NCBI GenBank assembly: GCA_016222805.1
Contig: JACRQG010000008.1
Span: 397,213 to 461,212 of the forward strand
Reading direction: 5' to 3'
DNA: 64,000 bases
DNA from: Verrucomicrobiota bacterium
GTDB lineage: Bacteria > Verrucomicrobiota > Verrucomicrobiia > Opitutales > Opitutaceae
A program made the translations under genes and the position numbers. The notes beneath the pieces were generated by a model, which did not search any database, had not been told where the DNA came from, and was given only the letters and a program-made list of their open reading frames with translations. Below, one piece after another: positions 38,019 to 47,737 of this stretch (the first letter of the stretch is position 1; each line of letters opens with the position of its first letter).

Positions 38019-40261
38019 TTGAAGGCGATGGTATACGTGGCGATCAACTGGCGGCCAAGGGCGACGTTGCCGTCCGGACCGATGTACAGCTTGTCCGTGA
38101 GGTTGTTGCCGTTGAGCCGCAGCGTGTGGGCGAAACGGCCGCGGCGCCAGGCGTAGCTGGCAAAGCCGGCGTAGATCTGGCGCGCGGCTCCTTCCTCGTA
38201 GCGGCGGGCCGCGGTGGCGTTGGCCCGCACGAAACCCCCGGTGTAGCGCAGCGAGGCGCCAAGGCTCAGGCCGGACAGCGGGCCGGTGAACTTGTAGCGG
38301 GCGGAAAACGCGCCGGTCGTGCGTGGCACGCTGACCTTCCGCGTGCCGCGCAGGGCGGCATTGGACGACGCCAGCACCCGGGCATCCAGATAGCTGCCGC
38401 CGGCGACCAGCATGAGCGCGTCCGTCGCCTTCCAACTCGTCTCGCCCTCGACCCCGCGGACCCGTTCGCGCCCGGACCCGAGAAACTCGGGCAGGCCGTT
38501 GCCGATGATGAAGTCGGGGTTGGTCTGCCCGATGTTGCGCTTCTCGATCTCGAAGACCGAGAGCGTCGCGCCCATCCGGCGCCCGGCGGAGTAGGACTTG
38601 AAACCCGCCTCGAGCCCGCGCCCCTGTTCGTTGGGGATGGTGGTGCCGGTGTTGCGATCGACGGTGATGTTGGTGTTGAAGGACGTGCTGCGGTTGGCGA
38701 AGGCGACCAGGGCGTCGCCCGCGAGCTTCACGTTGGCCCCCAGGCTGTGCGTCCATCCGTCCGCCGTCCCGAAGGTGAAACGATCGACCGTGGCGCTGGA
38801 GTCGGTGGCGAAGTCGGACTTGTCGAACCGCAGGTTGCCCATGAGCGCGACGCGGCCACCGGCGAACGTCACCCGGTCGCTGACCGAACCACCGCGCGAC
38901 TTGACCTTCTCCCAGCTCTTCGACGCCCGGCGCGTGGCGAGGTCGTAGTTGATGACGGGACTCCAGTCCGGATTGAAGGGGTCGTGGTAGCGAAACAGAT
39001 CCGGCAGCGTGGCCTCGAGGGCCGTCGGGTAGCGCAGCTGGGCGTCGTAAGTTTCCTCCTGGGCGTAATCGAGGGTGAAAAGCAAGGCGTGGCGGGCCGA
39101 ACCCGTGTCGAAATGGCCGAGGAGATCCGTCTGCACCGCGCCCGGACTGTCGATGTCCTGCAGGCGCTTGTTCGGCACAATGCCCGCCATGCGATTGGTC
39201 TCGGCGGACACGTTCGAACTGGTGCGGTAAATCAGGTAGAACTTCTTCCACTGACCCTGGTAGCCGACGCGCTGTTTCCAGTTCTCATTATACGCATGCT
39301 CCAGGAGCACGTTCAGGCCGTCGTACCGGCGCCGGTAGTACTCCCCCGGGCCGAAGCGGCTGTAGCGGAGGCGGGCCAGCCGCCAGTCGATGCCCTGCAC
39401 GATGCCGCCCGTCCAGTTGAGTGGATTCGTCCCGGAGGGCCGCGTACCGACGACGTACGAGGGAATGGTCGCCCCCCGCGCGCCGGTCAGGTGCACCGAC
39501 TCCCAGGTCACACTCAAGCTCGTCCCCGCCCAAGGCTTGAAGAGCAGCGTCCCAAAATAGTCCCCCTGCCGGCCGTAGGTGTAGCTCATCGAACCCTGCC
39601 GGTAGTAGTGGTCGGCATTGAAGAGGTAGAAGAGCTTCCGCCCGAACAAGGGCCCGGAGGCCGTGAGGTTGCTGCGGAAGTAGCTGTCGTCGCCACCGCT
39701 CAGGGTCAGGGAATAGGCTGGGCGCGCACTCGGCCGTTTTGAGACATAGTTGATCAGACCGCCCGGGGAGGCGTCGCCGTAAAGGGTGGAGATCGGGCCC
39801 TTGATGACCTCGACCTGCGCGGTGTTGCCGATCTGGGGCGGCGGGGTGCGGCGGAACCCGTCGCGCAACACCGTCTGCGGGAATCCGCGGAGCGAGCTGC
39901 CACCCAGCGTGACGCCGATCGCCGCGTCGGCCTGATCCGCCACACCGCTGTAACCGGGAAAGTAGGACAGCTGCTCGGTCACACCCATCAGCTGGAAGTC
40001 CTCGAGAAACTCCTGGGTGATCACCTGCACCTGATAGGGCAGTTCCAGGATGGGCGCGGCCGAGCGGGTGCCCGACATCGCCTGCGAGGCAAACCACTCG
40101 TCGCGTTCGCGCGTCGACGACACCTGGAACTCGGGAATCGTCACCACCTCATCGCCTCCCCCGGATCGGGCAGGGGCCGGGGTCACGGGTTGGGCGAAAA
40201 GCAGGGGGCCAGCAGCGCTGGCGAGGCCGAACGCGAGGAGCAGGGGACGGGGCAGGTTCAT
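38015..40261 (-). CDS. TonB-dependent receptor
   Basis: A 748-residue receptor starting at the ATG at 40261 (signal peptide ending F-A-Q; the longer frame to 41575 runs across the IclR gene). Residues 37-47 (D-E-V-V-T-I-P-E-F-Q-V) are the TonB-box-like motif. The plug has L-R-G-F-P-Q-T-V-L-R-D-G-F, V-E-V-I-K-G-P-I-S-T-L-Y-G-D-A-S-P-G-G-L-I-N-Y-V-S-K, a layout nearer to siderophore/FhuE receptors than to the 1000-residue type. No Fur box was found upstream, and the gene is coupled to an ExuT-like carrier, so an organic acid or oligouronate ligand is more likely. Translation of three genes is chained here: receptor, MFS, EEP. Confidence 0.92.
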   Translation of the reverse strand: MNLPRPLLLAFGLASAAGPLLFAQPVTPAPARSGGGDEVVTIPEFQVSSTRERDEWFASQAMSGTRSAAPILELPYQVQVITQEFLEDFQLMGVTEQLSYFPGYSGVADQADAAIGVTLGGSSLRGFPQTVLRDGFRRTPPPQIGNTAQVEVIKGPISTLYGDASPGGLINYVSKRPSARPAYSLTLSGGDDSYFRSNLTASGPLFGRKLFYLFNADHYYRQGSMSYTYGRQGDYFGTLLFKPWAGTSLSVTWESVHLTGARGATIPSYVVGTRPSGTNPLNWTGGIVQGIDWRLARLRYSRFGPGEYYRRRYDGLNVLLEHAYNENWKQRVGYQGQWKKFYLIYRTSSNVSAETNRMAGIVPNKRLQDIDSPGAVQTDLLGHFDTGSARHALLFTLDYAQEETYDAQLRYPTALEATLPDLFRYHDPFNPDWSPVINYDLATRRASKSWEKVKSRGGSVSDRVTFAGGRVALMGNLRFDKSDFATDSSATVDRFTFGTADGWTHSLGANVKLAGDALVAFANRSTSFNTNITVDRNTGTTIPNEQGRGLEAGFKSYSAGRRMGATLSVFEIEKRNIGQTNPDFIIGNGLPEFLGSGRERVRGVEGETSWKATDALMLVAGGSYLDARVLASSNAALRGTRKVSVPRTTGAFSARYKFTGPLSGLSLGASLRYTGGFVRANATAARRYEEGAARQIYAGFASYAWRRGRFAHTLRLNGNNLTDKLYIGPDGNVALGRQLIATYTIAFK

Positions 40262-40413
40262 GGCACAGTTGGGGTTTCCGAGGCCCCGGCAGTTCGACGC
40301 CTGTCGCCGGGCCGTGCAACCCGGGGCCCACTCCGCCGCCCATTTCGGTTCGCCGTGGCGGACACCCGCGGCGCCACCCCAGGAAGCGCGGCGACAGAAC
40401 GATCGTCGGCACT

Positions 40414-41244
40414 CTAGCCGGTTCCGCGCTGCAACTGCGCCACTTCGGCGGCCAGGAGTTTCGCCTGCACCGCGAGTTCCTCGCGATCCCGCACCAGCCA
40501 TTCCTCGTACGGCAGGGCCAGCCCGACGGCCCGGCTCCAGGGCGGCGTACCAACCCCCACCGGCGCCGCGACCGAACACAGCCGCGGGTCCCGCTCGCGC
40601 AGGCTCCAGGCCACGCCGTTGGCCCGGGCCGCCCGCAACTCCGCAAAGAAGCGCTGCGGATCGTGATTGGCATGCGGCGAAGGGAGGCGCGCGCCCGGTC
40701 GCGGGGCATACGCCGCCCATTCCTCCTCCGGGAGTTGGGCCACGAGGATCTTCCCGCACGCGGAGGTGCAGGCGGCACCGTTGTCGCCGATGAGAAACGT
40801 GTCGGCCTGGGGGCCGCTCCCGCACAACGCGTAGGTCTGATCGCGACAAAGCGCGGTGATGACGATGCTGACCTTCAGCCGCCGCGCCTGCGCGCGCAGG
40901 AAGGGCTTCAGCGCCGAATTTGGCCCAAACTCCGTCGAGACCAGGTGCACGAACCGGAAGATCTCGGGGCTGATGGCATACCGCCGCGTCGCCGGATCCT
41001 GATCGACAAAGCCCAGGCTCGACAGGGCAGCGGCGAGATCGTGCGTCGTGGATTTGGACAGACCGAGGGCCCGGGCGAGCTGCGTGATGCCGAGGGAACG
41101 ATGGGCCCGGAGCAGCACCTCCAGCGCCTCGATGCCCCGCATCACCGACTGATGGTGGCGGGCTCCGGAGCGCGGCGCCCGGGACCGCACGTTTGCCGCG
41201 GTTCCGGCCGGGGCACTGACGATAGAGGGGTTGGAACGTGCCAT
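40414..41244 (-). CDS. IclR-family transcriptional regulator
   Basis: A 276-residue regulator; the ATG at 41244 is preferred to a TTG at 41253. A 35-residue basic leader precedes the winged helix: L-G-I-T-Q-L-A-R-A-L-G-L-S-K-S-T-T-H-D-L-A-A-A-L-S-S-L-G-F, then R-R-Y-A-I-S-P-E-I as the wing. The C-terminal GAF-like domain has the IclR elements G-A-A-C-T-S-A-C-G-K-I-L-V-A and G-V-A-W-S-L-R-E-R-D-P-R-L-C-S-V-A-A-P-V. IclR proteins sense small aromatic or uronate-like acids (KdgR senses KDG). It lies 17 bp after the rhamnosidase and 153 bp before the receptor, so it is a good candidate regulator of this cluster. Confidence 0.93.
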   Translation of the reverse strand: MARSNPSIVSAPAGTAANVRSRAPRSGARHHQSVMRGIEALEVLLRAHRSLGITQLARALGLSKSTTHDLAAALSSLGFVDQDPATRRYAISPEIFRFVHLVSTEFGPNSALKPFLRAQARRLKVSIVITALCRDQTYALCGSGPQADTFLIGDNGAACTSACGKILVAQLPEEEWAAYAPRPGARLPSPHANHDPQRFFAELRAARANGVAWSLRERDPRLCSVAAPVGVGTPPWSRAVGLALPYEEWLVRDREELAVQAKLLAAEVAQLQRGTG

Positions 41245-41261
41245 GGAGGGCAAACGGTGCT

Positions 41262-44200
41262 TCAGCGCCGGACGGCTCCCGTTCGGAAACGGAAACTTCC
41301 GGAGGAAGCGGCATAGACCTCGGCGCCGGCCTCGCGCCGGAGCCGCCGCAGGCCCGGCTGCGACGCGGCGGGGTTTTCGCCTTCCCCTTCAAACACCGGC
41401 GCGCCGTCGGCACACGGGACGTACACGGTGGCGGTCGTTCCGGGCGGCAGCGTGAGCTCCAGTTGGAAGCTGCCGCCTTCGCGGCGCCACGCCGTGCGGA
41501 TCCGGCCGCGCGGCGAATCGTGCGCCGCCCGCACCCACGTGAGGTCTCCGACCGGCTGGGGCCGCACGACGACATGCTTGAACCCGGGTGCCACCGGATC
41601 GGGGCCGATCCCCGCGAGGTCGCGGTAGAACCACTCCATGATTTGCCCGAGCATGAAGTGATTGTGTGACGACGTGGGGCGGGCGTCCCAGGCTTCGGTC
41701 AGGCTCGTCGCTCCCCGCGCGAGCTGGTAGCCGTAACCCGGCTTTTCCGACTGGTTGTTCATCGTGAAAACGACATCGGATCGCCCCGCGTCGCCGAGCG
41801 CGCGCAGGAGATAGCGGTAACCGACGTCGCCCGCCGTCAGGCCCCGCGCCTCGACATCCCGCACCACGGCAGCCACGACCCGCGGTCGCTCTCCGGCCTC
41901 AACCAGGTCGAAGACAAGCGGCAGGGCGTTGGCGCACTGCGAACCCGTGGCGTACGAGCCGGTCGCCGCATCATAAAACTTCCGGTTGAAGGCTCCGCGC
42001 ACCCGCGCGGCGGCCGCGGCGTACTCCGCCGCCTCCGCCGCCCGTCCGAGGCGCTGTGCGATGACGCCGAGGATCCGCAGGTTTTCCGCATACATGGCGG
42101 TGGCGGTGAGGGCGATCGGGGTGAGTTGGGCCCGCCCGGGCGGCTTCGGCCCGAGATCGTACCAGTCCCCCAATCCATGATCGAGGATGTCGCCCTCCGC
42201 CTTGGTGCCGAGATAGGCGACGTACCGCTTCATGCCATCGTAGTACCGGCGGATCGGCGTGTCGTCGCCGGTCCACTCGAGGTGCTGCCACGCGGCGAGG
42301 AGGAAGGCGGAGCCCCACTCGGGGGAGTCCCGGAACCCGCTGGTGAAGATCACGTATTCCGGCGCGATATCGGGCACGAGGCCGCTGGCGAGCTGCGCCG
42401 CGGCCATGTCGCCAAAGGTCTTGGTGTAGAGCCGGGCCAGGTCGAATTCGTACCGCAGGGCCGGACCGTTGAGGTGGTATTGCTCGAGCCAGCCGAGTTT
42501 CTCCCGGTGGGGACAGTCCGTGATCAGCGACACGAGGTTGCTCCGCTGCGCCCAGCGAATGAGGGTGCGGATCCGGTTGAACAACTCGTTCGAGCAGGCG
42601 AACTCCCCGACCGCCGGAGACGACGTGTGCACCACCACGCCCTCGAGGGACTCGACCACCGGCAAGTCCCCTCCCTCGCCCGGCTGCAATTCGACCTGCA
42701 GGTACCGCGCGCCGTGGTAGAAAAATTGCGGAAACCAGGTTTCGGCCTCCGCGCCGGCCGGGCCGCGCAGCGTATATTGCCACCAGGCGTCGCCGCCGCC
42801 TCCGCCCACCGATCGGCGATCCAGCGATCCATCCGCCGCGAGCAGTTCCGCCGGGATGAGGCGAACGCTGGACCCCGCGGGACCCCGCACCCGCAGCCGC
42901 GGCATGAGCGAGGCATTCTGACCGAGGTCGTAGATGGCGACCCCGGGTCGCAGGGCCTGGACGGAAACCGGGCGGAGCACGTCGAAGGCCCGCACCGGCG
43001 GGGCGGCGTGCGAGCTTCCGCGCAGGGTGCCTCCGGGTCCGGAGGTGGTCACGGCAGCGGTCCAGCGGCTGTCATCGAACCCGGGCGCATCCCAGCCCGC
43101 CGGCACGCGGCGGGCGTCGAAATCCTCGCCCCCGAACATATTCGCAAAGGTTGTCGGGCCCGGCGCCACCTTCCATCGCGCATCGGTTCCGATGATCTCG
43201 GTCGTGCCGTCCGCATACTCGAGCCGCACCTGGCAGATGGCCGTGAGCGGTCGAAAGAGGCTCTCCAATTTCACATAACGCACCGCGCGGGTGTTGTAGA
43301 AGCCGCCGGCCAGCACCAGCCCGATGGCGTTGGCACCGCCCGCCTGCACGAGCGCGGTGACGTCATGGGTGTCGTACAACACCGTGCGATCGTACGCCGT
43401 CCATCCGGGCGCGAGGAGGTCTTCCCCGACCTTGCGGCCGTTGAGCCGCAACTCGAAATGCCCAAGGCCGCTCGCGTGCACCAAGGCGCGACGCAGGCCG
43501 GCTTTCGCGCGAAATTCGCGCCGCACCAGCAGGGTGTCACTTTCCCGTGGATTGATGCCCGGACCTTCGAGGCCATCCGTCAGGGCGACGCGGCTCCAGG
43601 TCTTGTCCTCCAGGCTGTCCGAGGCCGCAACCGGCCGGCCGGCGGCGACGTTTCGTCCCCCGGCGATCACCTCCAGCTGGCTCAGCGCCAGGTAGCAAGC
43701 CGCTCCATCGCGCTTGAGCTGCGAAGTGACCAGCCGCACGAAACGACCGCGCAACCCACCTGCGGGCGCCGGCAGCGTCTGGGCGGTGGCACGCCGGCTG
43801 ATGGCAAAATTGCGGGACGAGTAATCGGCGAGGATCTTTGCGTCCGCGAAATCGGCCTGCTCCGCCACCTCGACCTTGAAGCGCAGCGGGAAGCCCTGCA
43901 TCTCCTCGATCACCTGGCGCATGGGCGACAGGCGCACGGCCGTGATGACGTGGGATGCACCGAGGTCGACGCTCACCCATTTCGGAGTCCGGTCGTCGGG
44001 GACAGGCAGGGATCGGTAACCCACCTGGGAACGCACCCAGCGCAACAGCTCCGGATCGGTGATCCAAGCGGCGCGCCAGTCCTCGGCCGCGAGAAGTCCC
44101 ATCGTCCAGGTCGCAGTCTGGCTCCAAGGCCCCGGCCGACCCGCCTCGTCCCAAACCCGGACCTTCCAGAAGACTTGCTCCGAGGACCGCAGGGTGCGGC

Positions 44201-44516
44201 CGGCGTAGGGCACATGCAATTGCTCGTCGCCTTCCCGGCGGCCGCTGTCCCACACGTCGCCACGACCGGCCGCCAACGCCTCGATGCCGGAGGCCACGAT
44301 CACCTGCCAGGCAGTCTGGCGCGCGCCGCGGTCACCGCCCTGAAGCTGCCAGGAAAGGCGCGGCGGAGTGGCGTCCACCCCCAAAGGGTCATCCGCCGCG
44401 TCGCACCGCAGGCGGACCGCCTCCAGGGCCAGCCCCCTTGAACTGGCAACAAGGACGGCGCCGGAAAGCGCGGCCAGTTTCAGGAAGCGAAGCCAGCGGC
44501 AGGTCAGGGAGCGCAT
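41262..44516 (-). CDS. Secreted alpha-L-rhamnosidase, GH78 family
   Basis: A 1084-residue exported glycosidase; the ATG at 44516 gives a signal peptide (L-K-L-A-A-L-S-G-A-V-L-V-A-S-S-R-G). The family layout is present: an N-terminal fibronectin-like domain (L-R-C-D-A-A-D-D-P-L-G-V-D), R-P-x-x-x-W-S-Q and W-R-A-A-W-I-T-D, then beta domains. The catalytic toroid holds I-T-D-C-P-H-R-E-K-L-G-W near residue 670 (the usual D-C-P-x-R-x-E/D-x-x-G-W acid loop) and S-L-T-E-A-W-D-A with S-H-N-H-F-M-L-G. A discoidin-like insert (W-V-S-V-D-L-G-A-S-H-V-I) is found near residues 175-300. It removes terminal rhamnose from pectin-, ulvan- or gum-like glycans. Confidence 0.93.
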   Translation of the reverse strand: MRSLTCRWLRFLKLAALSGAVLVASSRGLALEAVRLRCDAADDPLGVDATPPRLSWQLQGGDRGARQTAWQVIVASGIEALAAGRGDVWDSGRREGDEQLHVPYAGRTLRSSEQVFWKVRVWDEAGRPGPWSQTATWTMGLLAAEDWRAAWITDPELLRWVRSQVGYRSLPVPDDRTPKWVSVDLGASHVITAVRLSPMRQVIEEMQGFPLRFKVEVAEQADFADAKILADYSSRNFAISRRATAQTLPAPAGGLRGRFVRLVTSQLKRDGAACYLALSQLEVIAGGRNVAAGRPVAASDSLEDKTWSRVALTDGLEGPGINPRESDTLLVRREFRAKAGLRRALVHASGLGHFELRLNGRKVGEDLLAPGWTAYDRTVLYDTHDVTALVQAGGANAIGLVLAGGFYNTRAVRYVKLESLFRPLTAICQVRLEYADGTTEIIGTDARWKVAPGPTTFANMFGGEDFDARRVPAGWDAPGFDDSRWTAAVTTSGPGGTLRGSSHAAPPVRAFDVLRPVSVQALRPGVAIYDLGQNASLMPRLRVRGPAGSSVRLIPAELLAADGSLDRRSVGGGGGDAWWQYTLRGPAGAEAETWFPQFFYHGARYLQVELQPGEGGDLPVVESLEGVVVHTSSPAVGEFACSNELFNRIRTLIRWAQRSNLVSLITDCPHREKLGWLEQYHLNGPALRYEFDLARLYTKTFGDMAAAQLASGLVPDIAPEYVIFTSGFRDSPEWGSAFLLAAWQHLEWTGDDTPIRRYYDGMKRYVAYLGTKAEGDILDHGLGDWYDLGPKPPGRAQLTPIALTATAMYAENLRILGVIAQRLGRAAEAAEYAAAAARVRGAFNRKFYDAATGSYATGSQCANALPLVFDLVEAGERPRVVAAVVRDVEARGLTAGDVGYRYLLRALGDAGRSDVVFTMNNQSEKPGYGYQLARGATSLTEAWDARPTSSHNHFMLGQIMEWFYRDLAGIGPDPVAPGFKHVVVRPQPVGDLTWVRAAHDSPRGRIRTAWRREGGSFQLELTLPPGTTATVYVPCADGAPVFEGEGENPAASQPGLRRLRREAGAEVYAASSGSFRFRTGAVRR

Positions 44517-44556
44517 GCGGAAGGGAGGCCCGGAGTTCCAGGCAACCCCAAACTCG

Positions 44557-44577
44557 GGGGCGGGGCAATCCCGCCCC
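44557..44577 (-). terminator. Strong hairpin after the TonB receptor gene; possible divergent REP copy
   Basis: GGGGCGGG (44557-44564) and CCCGCCCC (44570-44577) form an 8-bp stem with loop GCAAT, followed by GGTAC. It lies 50 bp after the stop of the minus-strand receptor gene. The spacing and composition match the REP-like family, so it could be a transcript-end element. Confidence 0.5.
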
Positions 44578-44627
44578 GGTACGGCGCTCACGAACGTCGT
44601 CCCCGCCGATCCGCGCCCGCGGCGGCA

Positions 44628-47600
44628 TCAGAACGAGCCCCGGATGCCGGCGTTCCACATCGAGCCGTAGACATCATAGAGGTAGATCCGGCCGGGAACG
44701 TTGGTGTATTGAATGGAGGGTTCGTTGAAGAGGTTGCGCCCGGAGAGCATGAGTTCGAAGTTCTTGGTCAGCTTGTAGCCGGCGCTCACGTTCCACATCT
44801 CGCGGGAGGCGAGCCAGCGGATGCCGGTGTTGGCGGTGGTCGGGGTGTCGCCCAGGGCGCCGATGCGATACGTCGCCTGCCAGGTGCCGTTGATCTGGAT
44901 ATTGAAGGGGCCGTAGCGGTAGCGGACGCCCCAGTTGGCGGTCTTGTTGGGGACGCCAATGCGGAGGCCGTCGGCGATGACCCGGGTGATTGAACCATAG
45001 ACGCCGAGCCCCTTGAAGGCCCGGGGCAGGAAGGTGAGCTGCTGGTTGTACTCGAAGGTCAGGCCCTTGGTTTCGAACGTGCCGAGGCCGTTCTGCGCGC
45101 TGACGAACGTGTAGCCCGGATAATCCTCGGCGGTGTAGCCGACGTCCTCCGGCCGCACCGTGAAGCCGGTCTGTTGCATGTCCTGCACCTTGAGCTGGTA
45201 GAAGGAAACGCCGATGATGCCGGACGGCTCGAGGAAGTACTGCAGGCCGGCATAGGATTTCGTCGAGTGTTCGGGCTTCAGCTGCGGGTTCGGCACCGTG
45301 ACGATCATCGTGCTGTCGTTGACCGAGGCGATGCCGCCGAGGTTGCCGTAGTCGGGCCGGAGGATCGACTCGCTGAAGGCGACCTGGCCGACCAGCCGCC
45401 GCGTGACGTCGTACTTGAGGCCGCCGCTGAGGAACCAGTCGTCGTACTTGCCGCGGCGCGTGGACTGCTGGCCGTTCCTGAACTTGTAGTTGATGCCCTC
45501 GACCGAGGTGAGCGCGTAACCGGCGGCGGTGACCTCCCGATCGGGGCGGACATCGGCCACCAGCGCCTCGGTCTCGGTCTTCTCCCAGCGCAGGCCGAGA
45601 TCGAGCCGGGCCTGCCCGAGGCGGGTCTGGCCCTCGGCGTAGGCGGCGCCGATCTTCTCGAAGACCTTTTTGTTGTTCTGATACTTGCGCGTCAGGTTGC
45701 CCGTGGTGTCGGGGACGAAGTACTCGGGGTGCGCCTGGTACAGATCGTTGGTCGCATAGTTGCTGTCGGCGCGGAAGTTCTGCGCGGTGACGTTGCCGCC
45801 GCGGCCGTCGAGATTTAGGTCGAACTTGTAGTTCTGCGTCCACGGCACGACGGCGTCGGGCGACATCTGCGTGAGGTCGTTGGTCGGCCCGACGTACTGG
45901 AACTGCTTGTACGAGCCCTCGACGGTGGCCCACTCATTGGTGCGCTGCCCGAGGCCGCCGAAGATCGTGATCGGGAGGTTGCGCACCTTGAGCTGCTTCT
46001 TCAGGTCGAGGTAGCCGCCCTTCTGCTGGTTGGTCGCGTCGGATTCGCTCGTGCGGATGTTGTTGCCGATGTCGTCGTCGCGATTGACGCTGCGCGGATC
46101 CCCCCACGGGCGGCCGGCCGTCTGGGTGAGCGTCCAGGTCGGCGAGCTTTCGTCCGGTCGCGTCGCGGTGAATCCGATGCGGGTGATCCAGGTGTCCGTG
46201 CGCTGCAGAAAGCCCTTGCTGGTGTCGCGGAAGTTGAACTCGGACTTCGAGAAATTGCCGCGCAGCGTGGCCTCCCAGCCGTCGCCCTGGTAGACGAGCT
46301 TCGGCGCGAGGACGAAAGCCGGCGTCCCGGCGTAGCGATGGGAGTATTCCGTGCGGAAACGAGGGCTGTTGCCGGCGGTCAGCGCCGCGCCCGAGGTGGC
46401 GTTGGTGGGGTTGGAGATGAGCCGCGTGATTGAACTGGCCGCGGGCTGGCTCGCCACCGGGGCGTAAAGGTAGGTGTACTGGTTCACGTACTCGACGTCG
46501 TAGAACGAGTAGGTGCTGCGCCAGGAGAACGTCAGGTCGGGCGTGAGCCGGTAGTCCAGGCTCAGGTTGGCGGCCTGCCGGGACGTCATCTTCGGGCCGG
46601 GCCGGAACATGATGTCGTTGAGCTTGGGCGTGTCCACCGTGGCGCCGGAGGCCGGGGTGTTGTAGTTGTACCGCATCTGCACGCGATCCTGCTGGACGAA
46701 GTTGGCGTTGTAGCTGGTGTTGAATTCGAGCCCGAGGCGGCCGCCGAGGAAGATGTCGGCATAGCCGAACTGGCCGGCCGGAAAGATGCGGTGGTGCTTC
46801 TTGTCGTCCGGAAAATACTCGCGCTTGAAGTCGGCGTCGGAGGTGCCGATGCCGTAGACTTGGAAGAGGATGGTGCGGCCCTTGCGCTGGAAGGCGTACT
46901 TGCTGCGCAGGTTGATCGAGCCGCCGGGGGAGTCGGCGTCCATCCGGGCAGTCAGGGTGTTGTTGAACTCGATCGACTCGATGCCGGTGATGGACATCTG
47001 CTCGAAGGAATTCTGGCGGCCGGCGTTGTTGTTGGAGGTGCCGGTGGCCATGCGGGCCCCGTCGGTGGTGAAGGTGGAGTATTTCGGATCGAGGCCGCCG
47101 ATGCGCACGGCGCTGGTGTCGACCTCGACGTAGTCGAGCGAGAGGCCGGGCATGGACTTCATGAACTCGCCCACGTCGCCCATGGTGAGCTCGCCGTAGT
47201 TGTCGGCGGCGACGACGTTGACGGCATTCGGGGCGGCGCGGCGCTCCATGATGGCCTTGGCCTGGCCGATGCGCGATTCCGTGATCTGCATCTTGTCCAG
47301 GAGGAGCACCTTGTCGGCTCCATAGGTGGTCGCCTGCATCTCGATGTCCCGCGTCACGACCTGCCCGGCCGCGACCGTGATCATCGCCGTGGCGGGCTGG
47401 AGGCCGGTGTAGGTCACGACCAGCGTGGCCGGGCCGGCCGGCACACCGGTGAGGATGAAGTCGCCGCCATCCTGCGAGTACACCACGATGGGCGTGCCCT
47501 CGACGCGAATCTCCGCGTTGCGGACGTACTCGTTGGCGCCGGTGTTGAAGACCCGGCCCCGCACGCCGCCGGTGGCCGGGGCCTGCGCCGGCAACGCGAG

Positions 47601-47699
47601 CGCGGCGACCAGGGCGGCCAGGCCGCCGGCCAGCCACCGCCAGGCGGCGAATCCACGGGTCGGGAGGAGGTTTCCGGGGCGGGCAGGGGTCGGGTGCAT
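44628..47699 (-). CDS. TonB-dependent receptor with N-terminal carboxypeptidase-like regulatory domain
   Basis: A 1023-residue receptor from the ATG at 47699, or 1034 from the ATG at 47732. The later start is preferred because the predicted promoter leaves a leader only in that case. A signal-anchor region ends near L-P-A-Q-A. Residues about 45-120 form a CarboxypepD_reg-like beta sandwich (V-R-G-R-V-F-N-T-G-A-N-E-Y-V-R-N-A-E-I). D-K-V-L-L-L-D-K-M-Q-I at 129-139 matches the TonB-box-like motif of the other receptors. The plug contains I-E-F-N-N-T-L-T-A-R-M-D-A-D-S-P-G-G. It is divergent from the SorC operon; the shared operator suggests that it may import the substrate of that operon. The ligand is unknown. 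Confidence 0.92.
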   Translation of the reverse strand: MHPTPARPGNLLPTRGFAAWRWLAGGLAALVAALALPAQAPATGGVRGRVFNTGANEYVRNAEIRVEGTPIVVYSQDGGDFILTGVPAGPATLVVTYTGLQPATAMITVAAGQVVTRDIEMQATTYGADKVLLLDKMQITESRIGQAKAIMERRAAPNAVNVVAADNYGELTMGDVGEFMKSMPGLSLDYVEVDTSAVRIGGLDPKYSTFTTDGARMATGTSNNNAGRQNSFEQMSITGIESIEFNNTLTARMDADSPGGSINLRSKYAFQRKGRTILFQVYGIGTSDADFKREYFPDDKKHHRIFPAGQFGYADIFLGGRLGLEFNTSYNANFVQQDRVQMRYNYNTPASGATVDTPKLNDIMFRPGPKMTSRQAANLSLDYRLTPDLTFSWRSTYSFYDVEYVNQYTYLYAPVASQPAASSITRLISNPTNATSGAALTAGNSPRFRTEYSHRYAGTPAFVLAPKLVYQGDGWEATLRGNFSKSEFNFRDTSKGFLQRTDTWITRIGFTATRPDESSPTWTLTQTAGRPWGDPRSVNRDDDIGNNIRTSESDATNQQKGGYLDLKKQLKVRNLPITIFGGLGQRTNEWATVEGSYKQFQYVGPTNDLTQMSPDAVVPWTQNYKFDLNLDGRGGNVTAQNFRADSNYATNDLYQAHPEYFVPDTTGNLTRKYQNNKKVFEKIGAAYAEGQTRLGQARLDLGLRWEKTETEALVADVRPDREVTAAGYALTSVEGINYKFRNGQQSTRRGKYDDWFLSGGLKYDVTRRLVGQVAFSESILRPDYGNLGGIASVNDSTMIVTVPNPQLKPEHSTKSYAGLQYFLEPSGIIGVSFYQLKVQDMQQTGFTVRPEDVGYTAEDYPGYTFVSAQNGLGTFETKGLTFEYNQQLTFLPRAFKGLGVYGSITRVIADGLRIGVPNKTANWGVRYRYGPFNIQINGTWQATYRIGALGDTPTTANTGIRWLASREMWNVSAGYKLTKNFELMLSGRNLFNEPSIQYTNVPGRIYLYDVYGSMWNAGIRGSF

Positions 47700-47737
47700 G
47701 GGGCCTTGTGAATTTTTATTCTGAATTGACATTCCTG

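Noticed and set aside
36768..39251. Single 827-residue protein on the minus strand
   Set aside because: The first half overlaps the receptor gene in another frame and has shadow composition; the MFS protein begins at the GTG at 38018.
42126..44441. Open frame of 771 codons on the plus strand
   Set aside because: Antisense to the GH78 gene; no motif and shadow composition.
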